64,000 nucleotides of DNA from Lepas anatifera. Its lineage: Eukaryota > Arthropoda > Thecostraca > Lepadidae. Below the pieces are notes generated by a model. That model was not told where the DNA came from. It saw nothing but the letters and a program-made list of their open reading frames with translations, and searched no databases. The DNA is taken from assembly GCA_034440635.1 (NCBI GenBank), contig JAOTON010001269.1:1-64000 (forward strand), written 5' to 3'. Shown here piece by piece: positions 9,295 through 21,956 of this stretch (positions are counted from its first letter, which is position 1; every line of letters begins with the position of its first letter). The translations under genes and the position numbers were made by a program.

Positions 9295-11640
9295 CGCCCA
9301 ACGAGCCACTTCCCAATTATGAGGAGTATTGGCACTGTATAAGGAAACATTCCACCAGGCCAGATAGGATACGGAAGACGGTGTTTTACCATAGGAGTTG
9401 AACTCACGTTAACCCATGCTATCCCAGTTTCTCCATTCAGGCAATTCAGCCAATATTTGGTGTTTATTTGGGGGTGGATGCCTTAACCATATGGTTAAAG
9501 CATCCACCCACTCCCTGGCTTAGCAACAACGAAAAGCTAAGGGAGTCCATGACTCGGCGGGGCCAAGCCAGGGAAGCGAGAGACCTAGACCGTAGAGACA
9601 TGAGAAACTACAATCCCATCGTGAATGCAGAAATGCCGTCAAAAAGCTCTGCTCAAGGCCAGCTCTGAGTATTTCGCCAACTCTATCCGAAGCGACTCCT
9701 CAAAAACATGGACCGACATAAGAAAATACTTCCTGGCATCTAAGAAACCTGAGTCAAAGACTGAGCCAATCCATCTCAGTGACCGTGATTGGGCAGACAA
9801 ACACAACCATAATTTTGTCGAAGCTGGCGCGGATGTCGCAGCAACGCTTTGCGCTGTGCCTCAAGGGGTGACGCGAAGGCCAAGACCTCCAAGAGTTTCC
9901 CTCACGCCTTCCGAGTGCAACCTGTCACCCTTCCCGAATTATGGAATGTACTGAAACGCATGGGCAGCTCACGTGTGTGTGTGGAAAGGCATTACAATCC
10001 AGATGCTAAGATCAACTTTCGCAGTTGTTGGTCCACATCATCAAAACACCATCAACTGTTCACTGCGCACTGCCGAGGTACCTCCACAGTGGAAGGAGGC
10101 CTCAGTGATCCCACTCTACAAAAAGGCGACCGCAGTGATCCCGGGAACTTCCGGCCAATTTCCATCCTTAGTGTGGTTAGCAAACTGTGCGAGAAGGTAG
10201 TATGTCTCCAACTATCGTCCTATCTCGAAAAAATCACATACTGTGCGAAAACCAGCACGGTTTCAGATCGGGACATTCAACTGAAACAGCAATGCCAAAA
10301 ATTTCGAATTCTATCTCCGACAGCATGGATCAAGGACACGTCACTACCCTCTTAACAGCTGACACATCACGCGCGCTTGACAGCGTGGAACACTCGCGCC
10401 TACTCCAGAAGCTAGGGTGGTATGGTATAGACAAACACTGGTTCAAGGACTGTCTATCAAATAGGACTCAAGATCCAGGGAGGGGGAGCTGGGTCACTAC
10501 CAATGACGCACGTCGTGGTCCAGGGCTCACTCTTGGGACCAATGTTGTTTTTGATATTCACAACTGACCTGGCATCTCACTTTTCTTCGGGCAAGCTCAT
10601 CATGTACGCGGATGATGCACAGCTCCTAGATTCAGACACCCTGTCAAACATCTGCCTCCTAAAACTGCGTGTAGAAAGTACGCTTAGACTAGCCCACGAC
10701 TGGTTTACTCAGAATCGGCTCAAAGTAAACCCCAAGCAAGTCTGAGCTTCTCGTTTTACAATCGAGCCGAAACAGGTGTGACCCGAACCTCACTATTCAG
10801 TTCGGTAACATCCTTATCAAACCCACATCATAGGCAAAGATCCTCGGTATCTACGTCGACTCAGCCTTGACCTGGGAAAAAAACAAGTGTCACAAGTAAC
10901 TCGTCGCTGTTACGGCATCCTCATTGGATTATATCGCTTGAACTGCAAAATCCCATCAGAGACCGGAAAAATTCTGGTTCAGGCCCTTGTGTTCCCACAT
11001 ATAGAGTATTGTATGGCTGTATGGGGAGAATGCAACGCGACCAAAAAACATCGTATCCAGAAAGTTTTTAATGTTTGCGCATGCATAGTAAAGGGACTAA
11101 GCAGGCGTGAGCACGTGACCCGAGCCCTGCAATCCCTGGGCTGGCTGTTGTTTCCCGATTTGCTAAAGAAACGGGACATACAAATTATTTAAAAACCTGC
11201 TCTCCGACGACTCTGGAAGTGCACTGATACGGTCAGTTTCGCGTCGCTCCGAAATCTCTAGCCGGAGCACACGCGACTGACCGCGATATGCTGGAGCTCC
11301 CAGGAGTGCGAACGGCGAAGCCAAACACAGTTTTCGTTTCAGGGGGATAGAAGCATGGAACAGTGGAATGAGAGAGAGTTAAGTATATGTATAGTAGGCA
11401 TCTTGGAAAGAGGGTAGGCTAGAAATGAGCCTATTTATTCAAAATTCCATTTATCAAAATTCATTTATCCGTCCATTTATTCAAAATTGTTATCTACATC
11501 GATCATGTTGTGTAAAGTTTTGTCTGGTTTACGAAAGTATGTACTCCTATGTGTGCTGTGTGCCTGTAATTGAGGGCTGAAAAGCCATATCTTATGGAGA
11601 CCTCAATAATACATAATATATACATACATACTCAATATTT
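9295..11640 (+). mobile_element. Decayed CR1/Jockey-like LINE
   Basis: A retrotransposon of about 2.3 kb whose ORF2 is broken into many frames. The 3' end is an AT-rich stretch with AATAATACATAATATATACATACATAC (about 11608-11635), a short-unit tail like that of the LINE at the left edge of the window. The 5' limit is uncertain, because recognisable coding starts near 9468. Confidence 0.85.
9468..11192 (+). pseudogene. LINE reverse transcriptase (ORF2) remnant
   Basis: RT blocks can be followed in order across several frames. PPTPWLSNNEKLRES (about 9500) is the linker before RT. QHGFRSGHSTETA and ADTSRALDSVEHSRLLQKLGWYGID (10187-10567) include the first catalytic-Asp block. MYADDAQLL holds the YADD catalytic box at 10605-10616. 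QALVFPHIEYCMAVWGECN (10887-11192) is the region after RT. At least four frameshifts make it non-functional. The endonuclease domain is not present, so the copy is 5' truncated. Assignment to the CR1/Jockey group is by motif only. Confidence 0.88.
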
Positions 11641-13041
11641 ATCGACGCACCAACTGCCAAGTATTGGTTCTTACCTGACAAGGTAAGTTGTTACCTGGGA
11701 CTACAGAGAGAAAAAGACACACGTAGGATTTCAAAGCGCAAATCCGGACAGTCACGAGGGCACTCTTTTTTCTTCGGTGAGCACGTCGTTTTACTACTCT
11801 AGCGAGCGGCACAAGAGCCTTTGCTGAACGAGGAACGTGCCTTCAGGTTTTGGTAGACGAAAGGTACTGGTTCCCATTGGAGGAAAATCGGAAGAGCCTG
11901 GGACCAATACAAGGGGCTGGGGACCCAAAATGGTCCCCAGTTTGCATGCAAGAGAGTGCCCGGGCACTTTCAATCCGTAGTAGCTTAGACATTTACGTGG
12001 AGACAGTTCACCTTCAAGAAAGACGATCCTTGGTCCATCTGCCTACTTTATTCTTGAAAGCTGGAAAATGTCATTTATAAGCACTGCAACTTGATACTTA
12101 GAGATTGAAAGCATATCTCTCGCCCTTATTTCAGGGAAGGGGTGTAGTGACTTCTTAAAATAATTTTTTCGGGCCTGGTCGAGACAGTGCCTCGTCTAAG
12201 GAATTTTCTCTAGGTGGGATTTCATATAACTCAACCAACCCTACCCAATACCAGAAATAATACTGCTAGAAATAAGTTTCATTTGGGAGATAGGCCAAGT
12301 CAACAAGCAAAAAAAAAAAATATTAGGCGGTGCAACCGGTGCGTGACGGATGCAACGGAAATTCTTATTTATTTTCACGTAAACCTGTTCTTTTTGTTCA
12401 TGATGATATTTATCCACCCCCCTATACTGTATGTAACGCAATGCACCAAGATGTAAATGGAGAGAGCGGCAGGATAGTTAAGGAACATTTTGCGCTGAAA
12501 AACGATACCATTTTCTTGAAACTGCACAAAATTCGGTTCATGCAGGGTGCTTTTTCCATGCTTTCCCCTCCCCAGAGACCCCACAGGGAGTCCGTCGTCA
12601 CAGGAACAATTTGTGGAGACGCCTTTGATGCTTCCATAAAATAATGATCATGTTTCATGCAATTGCAGTTACAATCCTGTCCAGATTTAATTGCTATTAA
12701 AAAAACCTTAAAAGATTTACCCAACTTTTCGGAAAATATAACGAGACTTCGACCATCTGAACAGATATTTCCTTTGTTCTTCACAGAAATATATCAAATA
12801 TAACTTTTAGCCACCAATCAAAAAACATTATGGATAAAAATTCGCACTGCCGTCACCCAGCCCCGCCTCAGGCATGACTGGTGAGCTCCTAGGTTGACAA
12901 GTGGCGTGGGTTTTTTATAGCATTCGGTTGGAAAGACGAGCATTTTTATTGGCTACAGACTGTATCCAGCTTTGTGATTATTCGGCGCATTCGGGGGTTT
13001 TCGTCGCACACGTTGGGGTAGGCCGATATAAGCGAGCATTT
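11641..13041. other. 1.4 kb with no recognised feature
   Basis: Several short overlapping frames on both strands (for example 12330-12644 and 12422-12784) have no domain, no splice pattern and no codon bias. I see nothing to annotate. Confidence 0.5.
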
Positions 13042-14065
13042 TTGACCCTTGCCCCACCGAGGGGCAGCAATGACCCCTAAGGTTCGTTTTCAAAATAACA
13101 GAAAAACAACGAGTCGCAACACCGTGGGTGACAGGTATACCTCTCACCCCATCATTATTGCATCATCCCTGAATCTTTTTACTACGGGTCGCACTCACCA
13201 GGTCACCAGGCTACCACGGGTCAGGTCACCAGGCAAGGTCAACCAAGGTCATCTCGCTTCAAATTTTGAGCTCTACCTCAGCTACATTTCTAAGCAGATC
13301 GATTTAAAACTTTCTACACTTCATGACCGCCTCAGGGTCTAAAAAATATATCCAGGATTTTTCCATTTGGTGTCCTAAGGTCAGGTCACAAGATGATCTC
13401 TCCCATAGAAAAAGCATGGGAAATGCTGTCTTATGATCTAGAAGTCACAAAAATGGTTGAAAATGCTCAATTGCCCAGACATTCGCTCTTGAACACCCTT
13501 TCACGGGTCCCAGGGCTGATATTTGCCCTTTGACCTATCTGAGGTCATCACAGGTCACCAGGGGTCAAAAAGTATTTTGACGATAACTTTTGACGTAACC
13601 AAGCTAAGGCACTGAATCAAGCACCATCGTGTATGTCTAGTCACTGGTTTTCATTTGATATACGGCAAGGTCACTCTGACCTTTCTTGACATCAGGTCAA
13701 TTAGATCACGAGGCTGCCTCTGGAGGTCAAATCACTGCCGGAGGTCATTATATTCCACATAGCGGAGAAAGCCCTGGCCTTTTCTTATCAAAATAATTTA
13801 AGCAGATCTCAATAGCTCTAATGGCCAGATCTATTAGCTCCTGGCCCTGCCGAGGTTTCTTAAGCATTGCACATTTTGGTGGAAATAGACTATCGTGACG
13901 TAACTTGACCTCTCGAAGTCAAACCATTGGCCTGAACGCTCAAACATGCAAATTAAAATCTTACTAAATTCACACGAGCTTTCTAAGGCGCTTTGCACAT
14001 TTGCGCTAACCCACCTATTTTCGGATTTAGAGGGGGCCATCGATGCCCGGTGGGTCGCGGATTAA
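13042..14065 (-). mobile_element. Family B TTAA element, reverse orientation
   Basis: The left end is TTGACCCTTGCCCCACC (TTAA mutated to TTGA) and the right end is GGTCGCGGATTAAG with TTAA at 14062-14065. The body matches the family B copy at 7905-8942 in reverse. It is non-coding with repeated AGGTCA motifs. It lies 45 bp left of the piggyBac relic. Confidence 0.8.
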
Positions 14066-14110
14066 GCTCAGCTTATGGTGGTCCAAAATAAGACATGCAT
14101 CATATGGAAC

Positions 14111-16293
14111 TTAAACCGATTAAGGTCCGCACCAAGTTCACGTTGGAATTTTTCCGTAATTTTTTTGCAAACAGTCTTCTGATAATGGCAATAAGAAATC
14201 CTGAAAATTTCAAAATCTTAGCTTTATGGTTTTTGATATATAGATGCGTTCAAAAATGGCCCGCCGGGCCCCAGCGATGACCCCCGCGGCCGGCCGACTG
14301 ACCGGGCGGCCGCGTAGCCGAGGAGCAGGCGTCACGGCTCCAAATAGCGTATGTGTCAGATTTATGACCGTTTGCATTTGCTCAATGGCCGTAGTTGTAA
14401 GAATGCGTAGAATGCGTAGAAAAGCTGCTTTGGACAGTTACAGTCACTGCAATGACCGTGTAAGTTTCGAGTGGTTACGGCATAGTAATGGTAAATTTAT
14501 GAACGCTGGCACCGTCAGTTATAACCCTCCCTCTCGGCCAAAAACAAAATATAATTACAGAGCTGTGACTGCGGTACAAATTCATGCTATTTCTTCTTTC
14601 TATTGCCACTTTATAGAGCAAAAACATTACTGAAATCTGCCCAGCCATTGCGAAATTCAACCAACTGGCAGTAACTAGTATTGCACAAATATGTAACAAA
14701 GAAGCATTGCTGACACTCTATTCCTGGGCTACGAACTAGGAAAAGGACAGTAACACTTTCCTAGGTCTTAAAGTATATTTTGAGTAGCAGACAGCCTGAA
14801 AAGTCAATCACTCTCCTCACCTCAAAGCAGATTCCAGCCCGCTTACACGCTCTGGTGATACGCTGCAAAGCAGGGTAGGTACAGAGGCACATCACACTTG
14901 ACGCACTTCTTGGAAGACCCCGTTTGCAGTTCTCCAGCTGACAGCGACGATGGGAGCCTAGGACACCAGGCAGGTGACCCACGACGTCGTACCGGAGGCT
15001 TCTGGGAATCCAAGTGGCGTGCGTGCACTTGACACCACCGGGCTTCTCCCCAGCTCCGTTGTTGGCACCGGCAGTCGCCATGAGATATGTAGTGGCGATG
15101 TCCCGGCGAAACTGAAGCAGCGTCAGCTGCAGTTGTCGGGGCACTGCAGAGCGGTGAAGCAGCCAGCTGTTGACTACCGCCATGTCGAGAGCTCTCGTGA
15201 TCAGACACCAGTACCATTTTTTGCCCCTGATTGAGACCTCGTACTGCCCCAGCAGCCAGTCGTGGAGGTCTACGCCTCCCATGCCAGCGTTGTACGTCTT
15301 TAGCAGGTTGGGCAGTGGCACATACACCCGTCCCTTCACACCTCAGTCATAGCGCTTCGTCGTGGTCACGGGCACAGCCGTGTCAAAGTTGGTCATCCCA
15401 TTCACCACTTTATTGTCTTTCCCGCGCACCAGGACTTCTGATGTCGTGTCGAAGTGCTGCTCGTAGGCTCCGCGCTTGCCCCTTGTCATATCCTTCAGAG
15501 GCGTGACAGGACACTTGTCCAGCCTGTTCTCACGAACAGTCCCACTGGCGCCCAGACCACGTCCTTTCAGCTCGGCTAGCAGCGCCTGCGAGGTGAACAG
15601 GTTACCGAAGAACACCCTGTACGCGCCTGGAACTTGGATAGCGCTGATCATGTCGAGGACGACACGTGTTCCCATGGGGAGGTACTGCAGCTCCTGTCGC
15701 TTCTCCTTCCCGCGGTAAAGGTGGAATTTGTAGATACGGCTTCCTTCATTGTGATACCCTGGACCCTTAGCATGATGGCTACAGGTATCCCGCTTCCTAC
15801 TGATCTGAATCCACGACTGCCGCTGTTTACATCCAAGGTTTAGATCACAACAATTCCGCCACGCGCAGCGTTACCGCGGCAACACACTCGACTTGCACTT
15901 GACGCTGGTGCCCGGCGGTCCAAAATTGGTCGCTCGAAATTTCCGTGTTAACCCAGCATTACACACACCAGTCGAAAACTCATTATATATATCATTTCGT
16001 TTCATAAGCTCTCCTCTCGCATTTTGTAGTATTATCATGTTCACAGCTACCCTAATCTTTCCATTATATCATAATTAGTAGCTTAAGGTCACGAAGGGTA
16101 AAAATCGCCAAATTTAAGACCCTTCAATTTTGAATAGCACGGTGCACTGCATCATTTTTTGGGTTTAACAGGAATTATTATGCTTTCACTTCATGCCTAT
16201 ATGATTCCAACGTTCATGGAGTGAAAAGCGATACGTGAAGGCCCTTTTAAAACGACCGTCCAAAAATGGCCCCGCCGGGCCTTAATGGGTTAA
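14111..16293 (-). mobile_element. piggyBac transposon relic, about 2.2 kb
   Basis: The right terminus read inward is TTAACCCATTAAGGCCCGGC (TTAA at 16290-16293). The left terminus is TTAAACCGATTAAGGTCCGC (TTAA at 14111-14114), a degenerate mirror of it. TTAA boundaries, about 2.2 kb length and an internal DDE_Tnp_1_7-type transposase fit piggyBac. An internal sub-terminal copy of the GGCCCGCCGGGCC box lies at 14259-14271. The left terminus is the less certain end. Confidence 0.8.
14761..15840 (-). pseudogene. piggyBac-type (PGBD) transposase, inactivated
   Basis: Reading leftwards, 15790-15343 gives GSRIYKFHLYRGKEKRQ, VVLDMISAIQVPG, VFFGNLFTSQALLAELKGRG and TVRENRLDKCP, all characteristic of the piggyBac RNase H-like core. 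An in-frame TGA (15345-15343) follows KRYD. The next open stretch (15342-14761) has YNAGMGGVDLHDWL and IRGKKWYWCLITRALDMAVVNSW, which hold the late catalytic Asp pair. It ends in a cysteine-rich zinc finger that continues in another frame as KKCVKCDVPL...CFAAYH. Damage includes the frameshift near 15700, the TGA, the frameshift in the finger, and G in place of the catalytic Asp in the usual FDN.FTS block (here FGNLFTS). The N-terminal part is not recognisable. Confidence 0.88.
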
Positions 16294-16988
16294 GAAATAC
16301 AGACCGTGAGAAGGTCTCATGTGATGTACAAATCTTCTAAAATGTTCTTGAGCTCATATTATTTTTACTACACAGTTTCCACCCAAGCCAGTATAAACTA
16401 GGTGGGATTTTTGACTGAACTAGGTGGGATCTGGCCAAACTAGGTGGGACCAATTCCACCTAGTTTGTATGTTAGACATGGCCCTGGGTCCATAGAAAAC
16501 TGTGATGCTGCTGCCACCACTCTGCCTAGACAATCGGGCATTCATTGCGCACAAAACGAAAAATTAGGTCCGCGTCACATGTGTTTTGGGGGTTATCAAA
16601 ATCGGCTGTTGCAATATTTTTTACTGAATTTCCCTTAAAATATTCGTTTTTAGACAAGAGGTACCGGTACCATAAAAAATAACCGAGCAGAGAAAGCAAA
16701 GGGATCGGAGAAGACTGAGGAAACCAAGAGGACTAAGGGAACCGAGAAGGCGAGATGTCACCCTTCATCCGAAGTGTTTCCAGCCGTAGCATGAGTGATA
16801 CAGAGGCCGCATCGCACTTATGCAGGTGGGCTTGCTGAGTTTCGAGTTGGCCTTCTTTGTCTGAGTTAAAGCAAATGTTGGTTGGTCGCTCCATATAGAA
16901 CGTGGATGGATACTCGAAGTCTAAAGTACGCTGTGCATCATTTTGGAACATGCCCCCCTCGGGGTTTCCCGGACTAGGCACACATTAT
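16294..16988. other. Gene-free stretch with a short AACTAGGTGGGA repeat
   Basis: At 16396-16470 the unit AACTAGGTGGGA occurs three times and once inverted. Otherwise nothing is recognised. Confidence 0.5.
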
Positions 16989-17230
16989 ATTTAATCAATT
17001 CTGCAAATTGCTTCCAAAAATTTGAAGGTAGGGTCATCTCAGATCAGATCCCCAGTGCAGCTTAAGGGTCTTCTCCTACAAACAATGTTTAAGATAGCAT
17101 AAATATGAACCGGGTTAATCTATCAAATTGAAACTCATCATTTTCTTTATATCGACGACCTATGGTCAGATACGGACCATGACCTCCCCATTGGAAATGC
17201 ATGGGAAAAGTGGGAATTGGGAAAAATAAC
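16989..17230 (-). mobile_element. Family A fragment
   Basis: A diverged internal piece in reverse orientation, recognisable by TTTAAGATAGCATAA, ATTGAAACTCAT, CGACGACCTATGGTCAG and CATTGGAAATGCATGGG. The termini are lost. Confidence 0.6.
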
Positions 17231-17353
17231 TTTATATGTGTAGATGCCACCTAGAATGCCTTCAGATTCTCCGAATGCTAGTATCCTAGGCCCCTTCTCC
17301 GGTTCATATTGCAGGTTTGTACTGGCAACTTCTGATATGTCATTTGGGGTTAT

Positions 17354-18223
17354 TTAACATGCACAAAGGAGGGCGTCGTAAAGTGCCCTCACATATTTTG
17401 CCAAGGTGGCCGGAGAACCGTTCGCCGCCAGGAATAGCTACTCACTCACGTTTGAGATAATTCATAAGCGCAGCGATTGGTGAAATAATTTTGAAAATAG
17501 GTCGATACGTTTTTTTTTACTTTTAGGCTTTCAAAGCCAGACCTATATTTTGACACCGTCGCAATCGCGCGGTCGCACCAGTTCGCCTGCACTGTAGACG
17601 GAGTGGCGACGTCATAACGTCATATAATACGGTTATTCGTTAATGTCAGCCCACATGAAGGTCAAGGTCAAAGGTCATAGTTCAAGATCATGTATTCCGT
17701 TCAGATGACATCATTCAGTATGAAGAATGTTTTGCTATGACTTCATATTTAAGGCTAATCAAGATCAAGACCAAGATCAAAGGTCAAATTCAAAGGACTT
17801 TTTCAAGGTCAAATTCTCAATTCCCATCCAAAGCTGCTATATTGCCAGTTAAATTGTACATTATTTTGAATATGTCATCGTTACGTCATAGATCACTGAC
17901 CTTGAATGACGTTGACCTCAAAACTTCATAAAAAATAGTGTGTTATCTTTCCTTTATGGCCCTAGCCCGCCTTCAGTATATTCTCGGCTTTTCCGGCACG
18001 GTATTTCCCAAAACGTCTTCAGCACGGCCCAGATTGGAAATTTACGACCTCGTTTGACTTTGAAGATAAATCAAACTTTAGCACTATGTAGATCACCATC
18101 ACCTCCATGCACCCCCCGACGGGCGTTTTTAACCCTCTTGGTTTCTGAGATCTCATGGGGCGGACACTTTAGAACCCATCCATTGCGTGTTGACGCCAGA
18201 CCCCTCTCCACTGCGCCTGTTAA
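17354..18223 (-). mobile_element. Family C TTAA element, full length, reverse
   Basis: TTAA at 17354-17357 and 18220-18223 bound an 862-bp body. Read on the minus strand it begins TTAACAGGCGCAGTGGAGAG. It contains the family-typical run of AGGTCA half-sites and palindromic ACGTCATAACGTCAT. It is non-coding and serves as my reference for the 5' end of family C. Confidence 0.8.
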
Positions 18224-18289
18224 GCAGGTTTTTAGGCTTTGGTCAATAACTTTGCAGGAAATGACGATAAGGCTTTTATTTTGATACAT

Positions 18290-18735
18290 TACCTTTGGAT
18301 TATTATTGCAAGTCGATTCAAATGCATATTGATTGTGCTAAGTTAGATAGTCACCTTGACCTGACCTTAGGTCAGACCATTTTTTATGTTTTGACCTAGA
18401 GAGTGTTATCATGCACCACTCGATCTACCGTAGCGAGAGAAAGTGAATGGTGCCTAAAAATTATTGTAGCTTAAGTTTGTCAGACGTTAGAGCCAAAAAA
18501 CTCTTCATCTAACATGTCGCCTTCTTTGACCTGTCATGACCTCAATACTGGCCTGAGCCAATAAGTGACTAATATAGTTTCTCCATGAATTTGTATGAGC
18601 CAGCCACCGGCGTTCACTTTTTCTGAGTCGAGTTCGAGGAGGGTGTTTGAACACTCCCCACCAGGGCAAAGGTGACCCGGAGGCCCATCGGGGCGGGTGT
18701 TGACATTCAGTTGCAATGTATCCTGCGATGTGCAT
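18290..18735. mobile_element. Fragments of families D and E
   Basis: 18330-18560 resembles the inside of family D (TTTGACCTGTCATGACCTCAATACTGGCCTGA, compare 56940-56975). 18620-18712 resembles family E (GTGTTTGAACACTCCCC, then AGGGCAAAGGTGACCCGGAG, compare 30709-31010). Both are truncated and non-coding. Confidence 0.5.
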
Positions 18736-19369
18736 TGGGTTAACTGAGTGTCCCTTTTTCTACAAATCAGCATTATATCCTTGCATATTTTGTTGTGCCA
18801 TATCAAACACAGGAATGAAAGAGAAGCGAGAAGCAAAAAGGTAGGGTTGTTTCGGCGCATGGAAAATATATGTGCAGTACGAATTTGAACTAAAAAGCTT
18901 TCGGATTCCATGAAAGTAATGCTACAAACATCCATTTTATCTAATGATTACACAATGCTGCAATCATCTGCGCTCAGGAGTGGTACTTGATTATTTTTGG
19001 GCTTACCGACGCATCAACTATGATGGTTATATGGCGAGGCCAACTCTTTCCCTGTTGAAAGAGTCTCGAGAGCTAGATTGCTCCTTGTCCAGGGCATCTG
19101 CCGTGACCACGTGGAACGCGGGTGAGCTAACGACCACATCACCGCACCGCCATTTGGACTTTCTCCAGACGTCCTGTTGTTTACACCTGCCTGCCTCGTT
19201 CTAGCCACTGTCGCGGGACCCCACCAGGGAAGGAAAAACCTCAAACCTGTCGCCAACCTAATGCTTAACACTGAAAACTATCGCTTTTAACTTTTCAATA
19301 TAAGCGATTACTCAAGCACAAAATGCGACAACTAGTACCTACATCGATGCAAAATAACCAAGGTCAAAC
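18736..19369. other. Gene-free stretch
   Basis: Nothing recognised. Confidence 0.45.
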
Positions 19370-19937
19370 AGGGAAGCTAACACCCAAAGTTCTCTGAAAT
19401 TCTGAGATAAAGGTCATTCAAGATCAATGAACTATGACGTAATGCTATAATATATTCCCAATAATGTACAATATTATTGAAACTTAACCAGCCTTGGGGG
19501 AAATTAAAGTTTGACCTTGAAAAAGACCTTTGAATTTGACCTGTGACCTTGACCTTGAACGCTGTCAACCATGAAGTCATAGCATAGCATACGGCATACT
19601 GAATAATGATCTTGGCCTGGGACCTTTAACCTTGACTTTGACCCTCATGAGGGTTGACCTTGACATGTAAACTGATTATGTGACGGTATGACGTCACCAC
19701 TCGGTCTAATGTGCAGGCGAACAGGTGCGACTGCGCAACTGGTGCGACGGTCTCAAAATATTGGTCTGGCTTTGATAGCCTATAAGTCAGCAAATTATTG
19801 ATTGATTTTCAACGTTTCTTCACAATCGATGCACTCATAAATTGCCTCAAATTTATTCGAGTAGCGTTTTCCAACGGCGAGCGGTTCTCCGGCCACCACT
19901 GCAAAAACTTTAGGACCCCCTTAACTGCGCGTGTTAA
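19370..19937 (+). mobile_element. Family C element, 3' two thirds
   Basis: Ends ACTGCGCGTGTTAA with TTAA at 19934-19937. It contains direct and extended AGGTCA half-sites (for example 19510-19560) and TGACGTCA near 19689-19696. The left end is truncated or too diverged to see. Confidence 0.72.
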
Positions 19938-20383
19938 GTGAGAAGGCGATTGTGGCAAAAAGTGATTTTTTAGCCGGCCCACTCTGCCTATCAAGACTCT
20001 CGTTAACAGAGTAGTCTTTGAACTAAAAGGACCGACAGTTCTCCGTATGGTCCTATATTGTCAGCACGGCCCTCTCTAGTCGGCTGTTCCCTTTATAGGC
20101 AATACTGAAGGACATGTTTTTTATAAATTTTGTCCAGCTTGTTCCCAGTACGGCTGCTGGAGTCGGAGTCTCACTTAAGTCCTCAAGGGACTTGTCACGT
20201 AGACCCCGACCCCACCACCCGAACGAGCAACTCCCACAATGAAGGGATAATTTAGAAGCCAAAGTTTAACGTCCCACAAAGTACAGGGACGGCCGCCCCG
20301 CTCAGGTTGTTTCTCATGCTGGTTCTCTTATTCTATCACAGACCTCTATAGATTTTAGGATCCTTTGAAACAGCTCACAGTTT

Positions 20384-21860
20384 TATGACCGCCAAGATTG
20401 TTTTTGGTTATAAGACCCGCTGTAACCCAAATAGCCTATAACTAGCAGCGTCCACTGTAACACACAGGGTCCTCCACAGTCAGCAAGACCACCTGGGTCC
20501 TCCGTTTAAGGGACATGGCCGCTGTGGTGAGCAAGGCCCTTTGTAGTTAGCAGGGCCTACTGTGAATATCAGAAGTATATGTAGCAATAGGACTCTTTTA
20601 ACCCTCGCCCCACCGGGATCATCGATGGCCCCCTCAGGTTTTTTTCGGGATAGCAGAAAAACGATGAGACGCAGCACTGCAGTTGAGAGCTCTATCTCTC
20701 ACGCCATCATTTTCCCACCATCCCTGAATTTTTTTACCCCGGGTCACCCGAGGTCAGGTCACCAGGCGAGGTCAACCAAGGTCACCTCACTTCAATTTTT
20801 GAGCTCTATAAGGGCTACATTTCTTATTTGATCGATTTGAAACTTCCTACACTTTATGACTCCTCCAGGATTTACAAGTTGCATATCCGGGATTTTTCCA
20901 TTGCATGACCTGAGGTCAGGTCACGAGGTGACCTCTCCCATTGAAAAAGCATAGGGAAAAGTTGTCTTATGAACAAACATTCACAAAAACGAACTAAAAT
21001 GCTCAGTTTGCTCAGAAAAGCGTTCTTGGACACCCTTTCACGGATTACAGGGGACCATATTTACCTTTTGATTGCTCCAAGGTCATCCTAGGTCACCAGA
21101 GGTAAAAACAGTATTTTGACAATAACTTCTGGCTTAATTAAGCTAGAGCGCTGAATCAAACACCGTCGTGTGTGTCTCGTCACTGGCTTTCATTAAATAT
21201 ATGGCAAGGTCACTTTCTGACCTTTCGTGACCTCAGGTCATAGTAGATCACGAGGTGACCTCTGGAGGACAAACCACTGGCGAGAGGTCATTACGTTCCA
21301 CCCAGCGGAAAAAGGTCGGTCGTGTTCCTATCAAATGTACTTTACCAGATCTCAATAGCTCTATTGGCATAATAGTTATCCCCAGTTTTCTTAAACAATT
21401 GCATATTTTAGTGAAAATAGCCTAGCGTGACCTAACCTGACCTCTGGAGGTCAAGCCATTGACCTGAGCACTTAAATATGTCAAGTAATTTCTTACTGAA
21501 TTCATGCAAACTTTCTAATACACTTTGCAGATTTGCACTAACCCCTATATTTTTGGAGTTAAAGGGAGGGGCCGTCGATGGCCCCCGGTGGGGCGAAGGA
21601 GGCGCCGGACCCCCGGTGGGGCGCGGGTTAAACCAGTTGGACCCACGATTGACTGTAGACCTCGCTATCAATTGAAAGGCACTTTCAAGTCAGCTGGGCT
21701 CTTTGTAAGCTAATTTAGAGCGCCCTGATGGCGCTCTGCATCCAGCATGGTTCTCTGCATCTAGTCATAGAAGGCTCTGAGATACCAGCACAACACTTTG
21801 TGACCAAAAGCCTCCGTAGAGCCAACAGGGCCTCTCTAACCAGCTGGACTCATAATGGTC
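20384..21860. repeat. Degenerate minisatellite interrupted by a family B element
   Basis: Sequence at 20400-20580 and again at 21635-21860 is made of loosely repeated words such as TAGCAGGGCCTACTGTG, GTCAGCAAGACCACC, AGTCAGCTGGGCTCTTTG and CCAGCTGGACTC, with a period of roughly 20-30 bp. The intervening 20598-21631 is a family B insertion. It is non-coding. Confidence 0.5.
20598..21631 (-). mobile_element. Family B TTAA element, full length, reverse
   Basis: TTAA at 20598-20601 (TTAACCCTCGCCCCACCGGG) and at 21628-21631 (GGGGCGCGGGTTAA) give an intact target duplication and intact inverted ends. The body of 1.03 kb is non-coding. This is the best-preserved family B copy. Confidence 0.88.
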
Positions 21861-21956
21861 AGCTGAGCTCTCTTTGTCCGCCAGCAAATATCATTTTAGG
21901 GGAAGGAACTCTTTTGGCGGTGGAAGAATTTCCCAGAAAATGTGTTAACTTGCCTA

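Noticed and set aside
12330..12784. Overlapping 104- and 120-codon frames
   Set aside because: No domain, splice signal or codon bias; both strands equally open.
14974..15718. + strand frames across the piggyBac region
   Set aside because: Antisense shadows of the transposase remnant.
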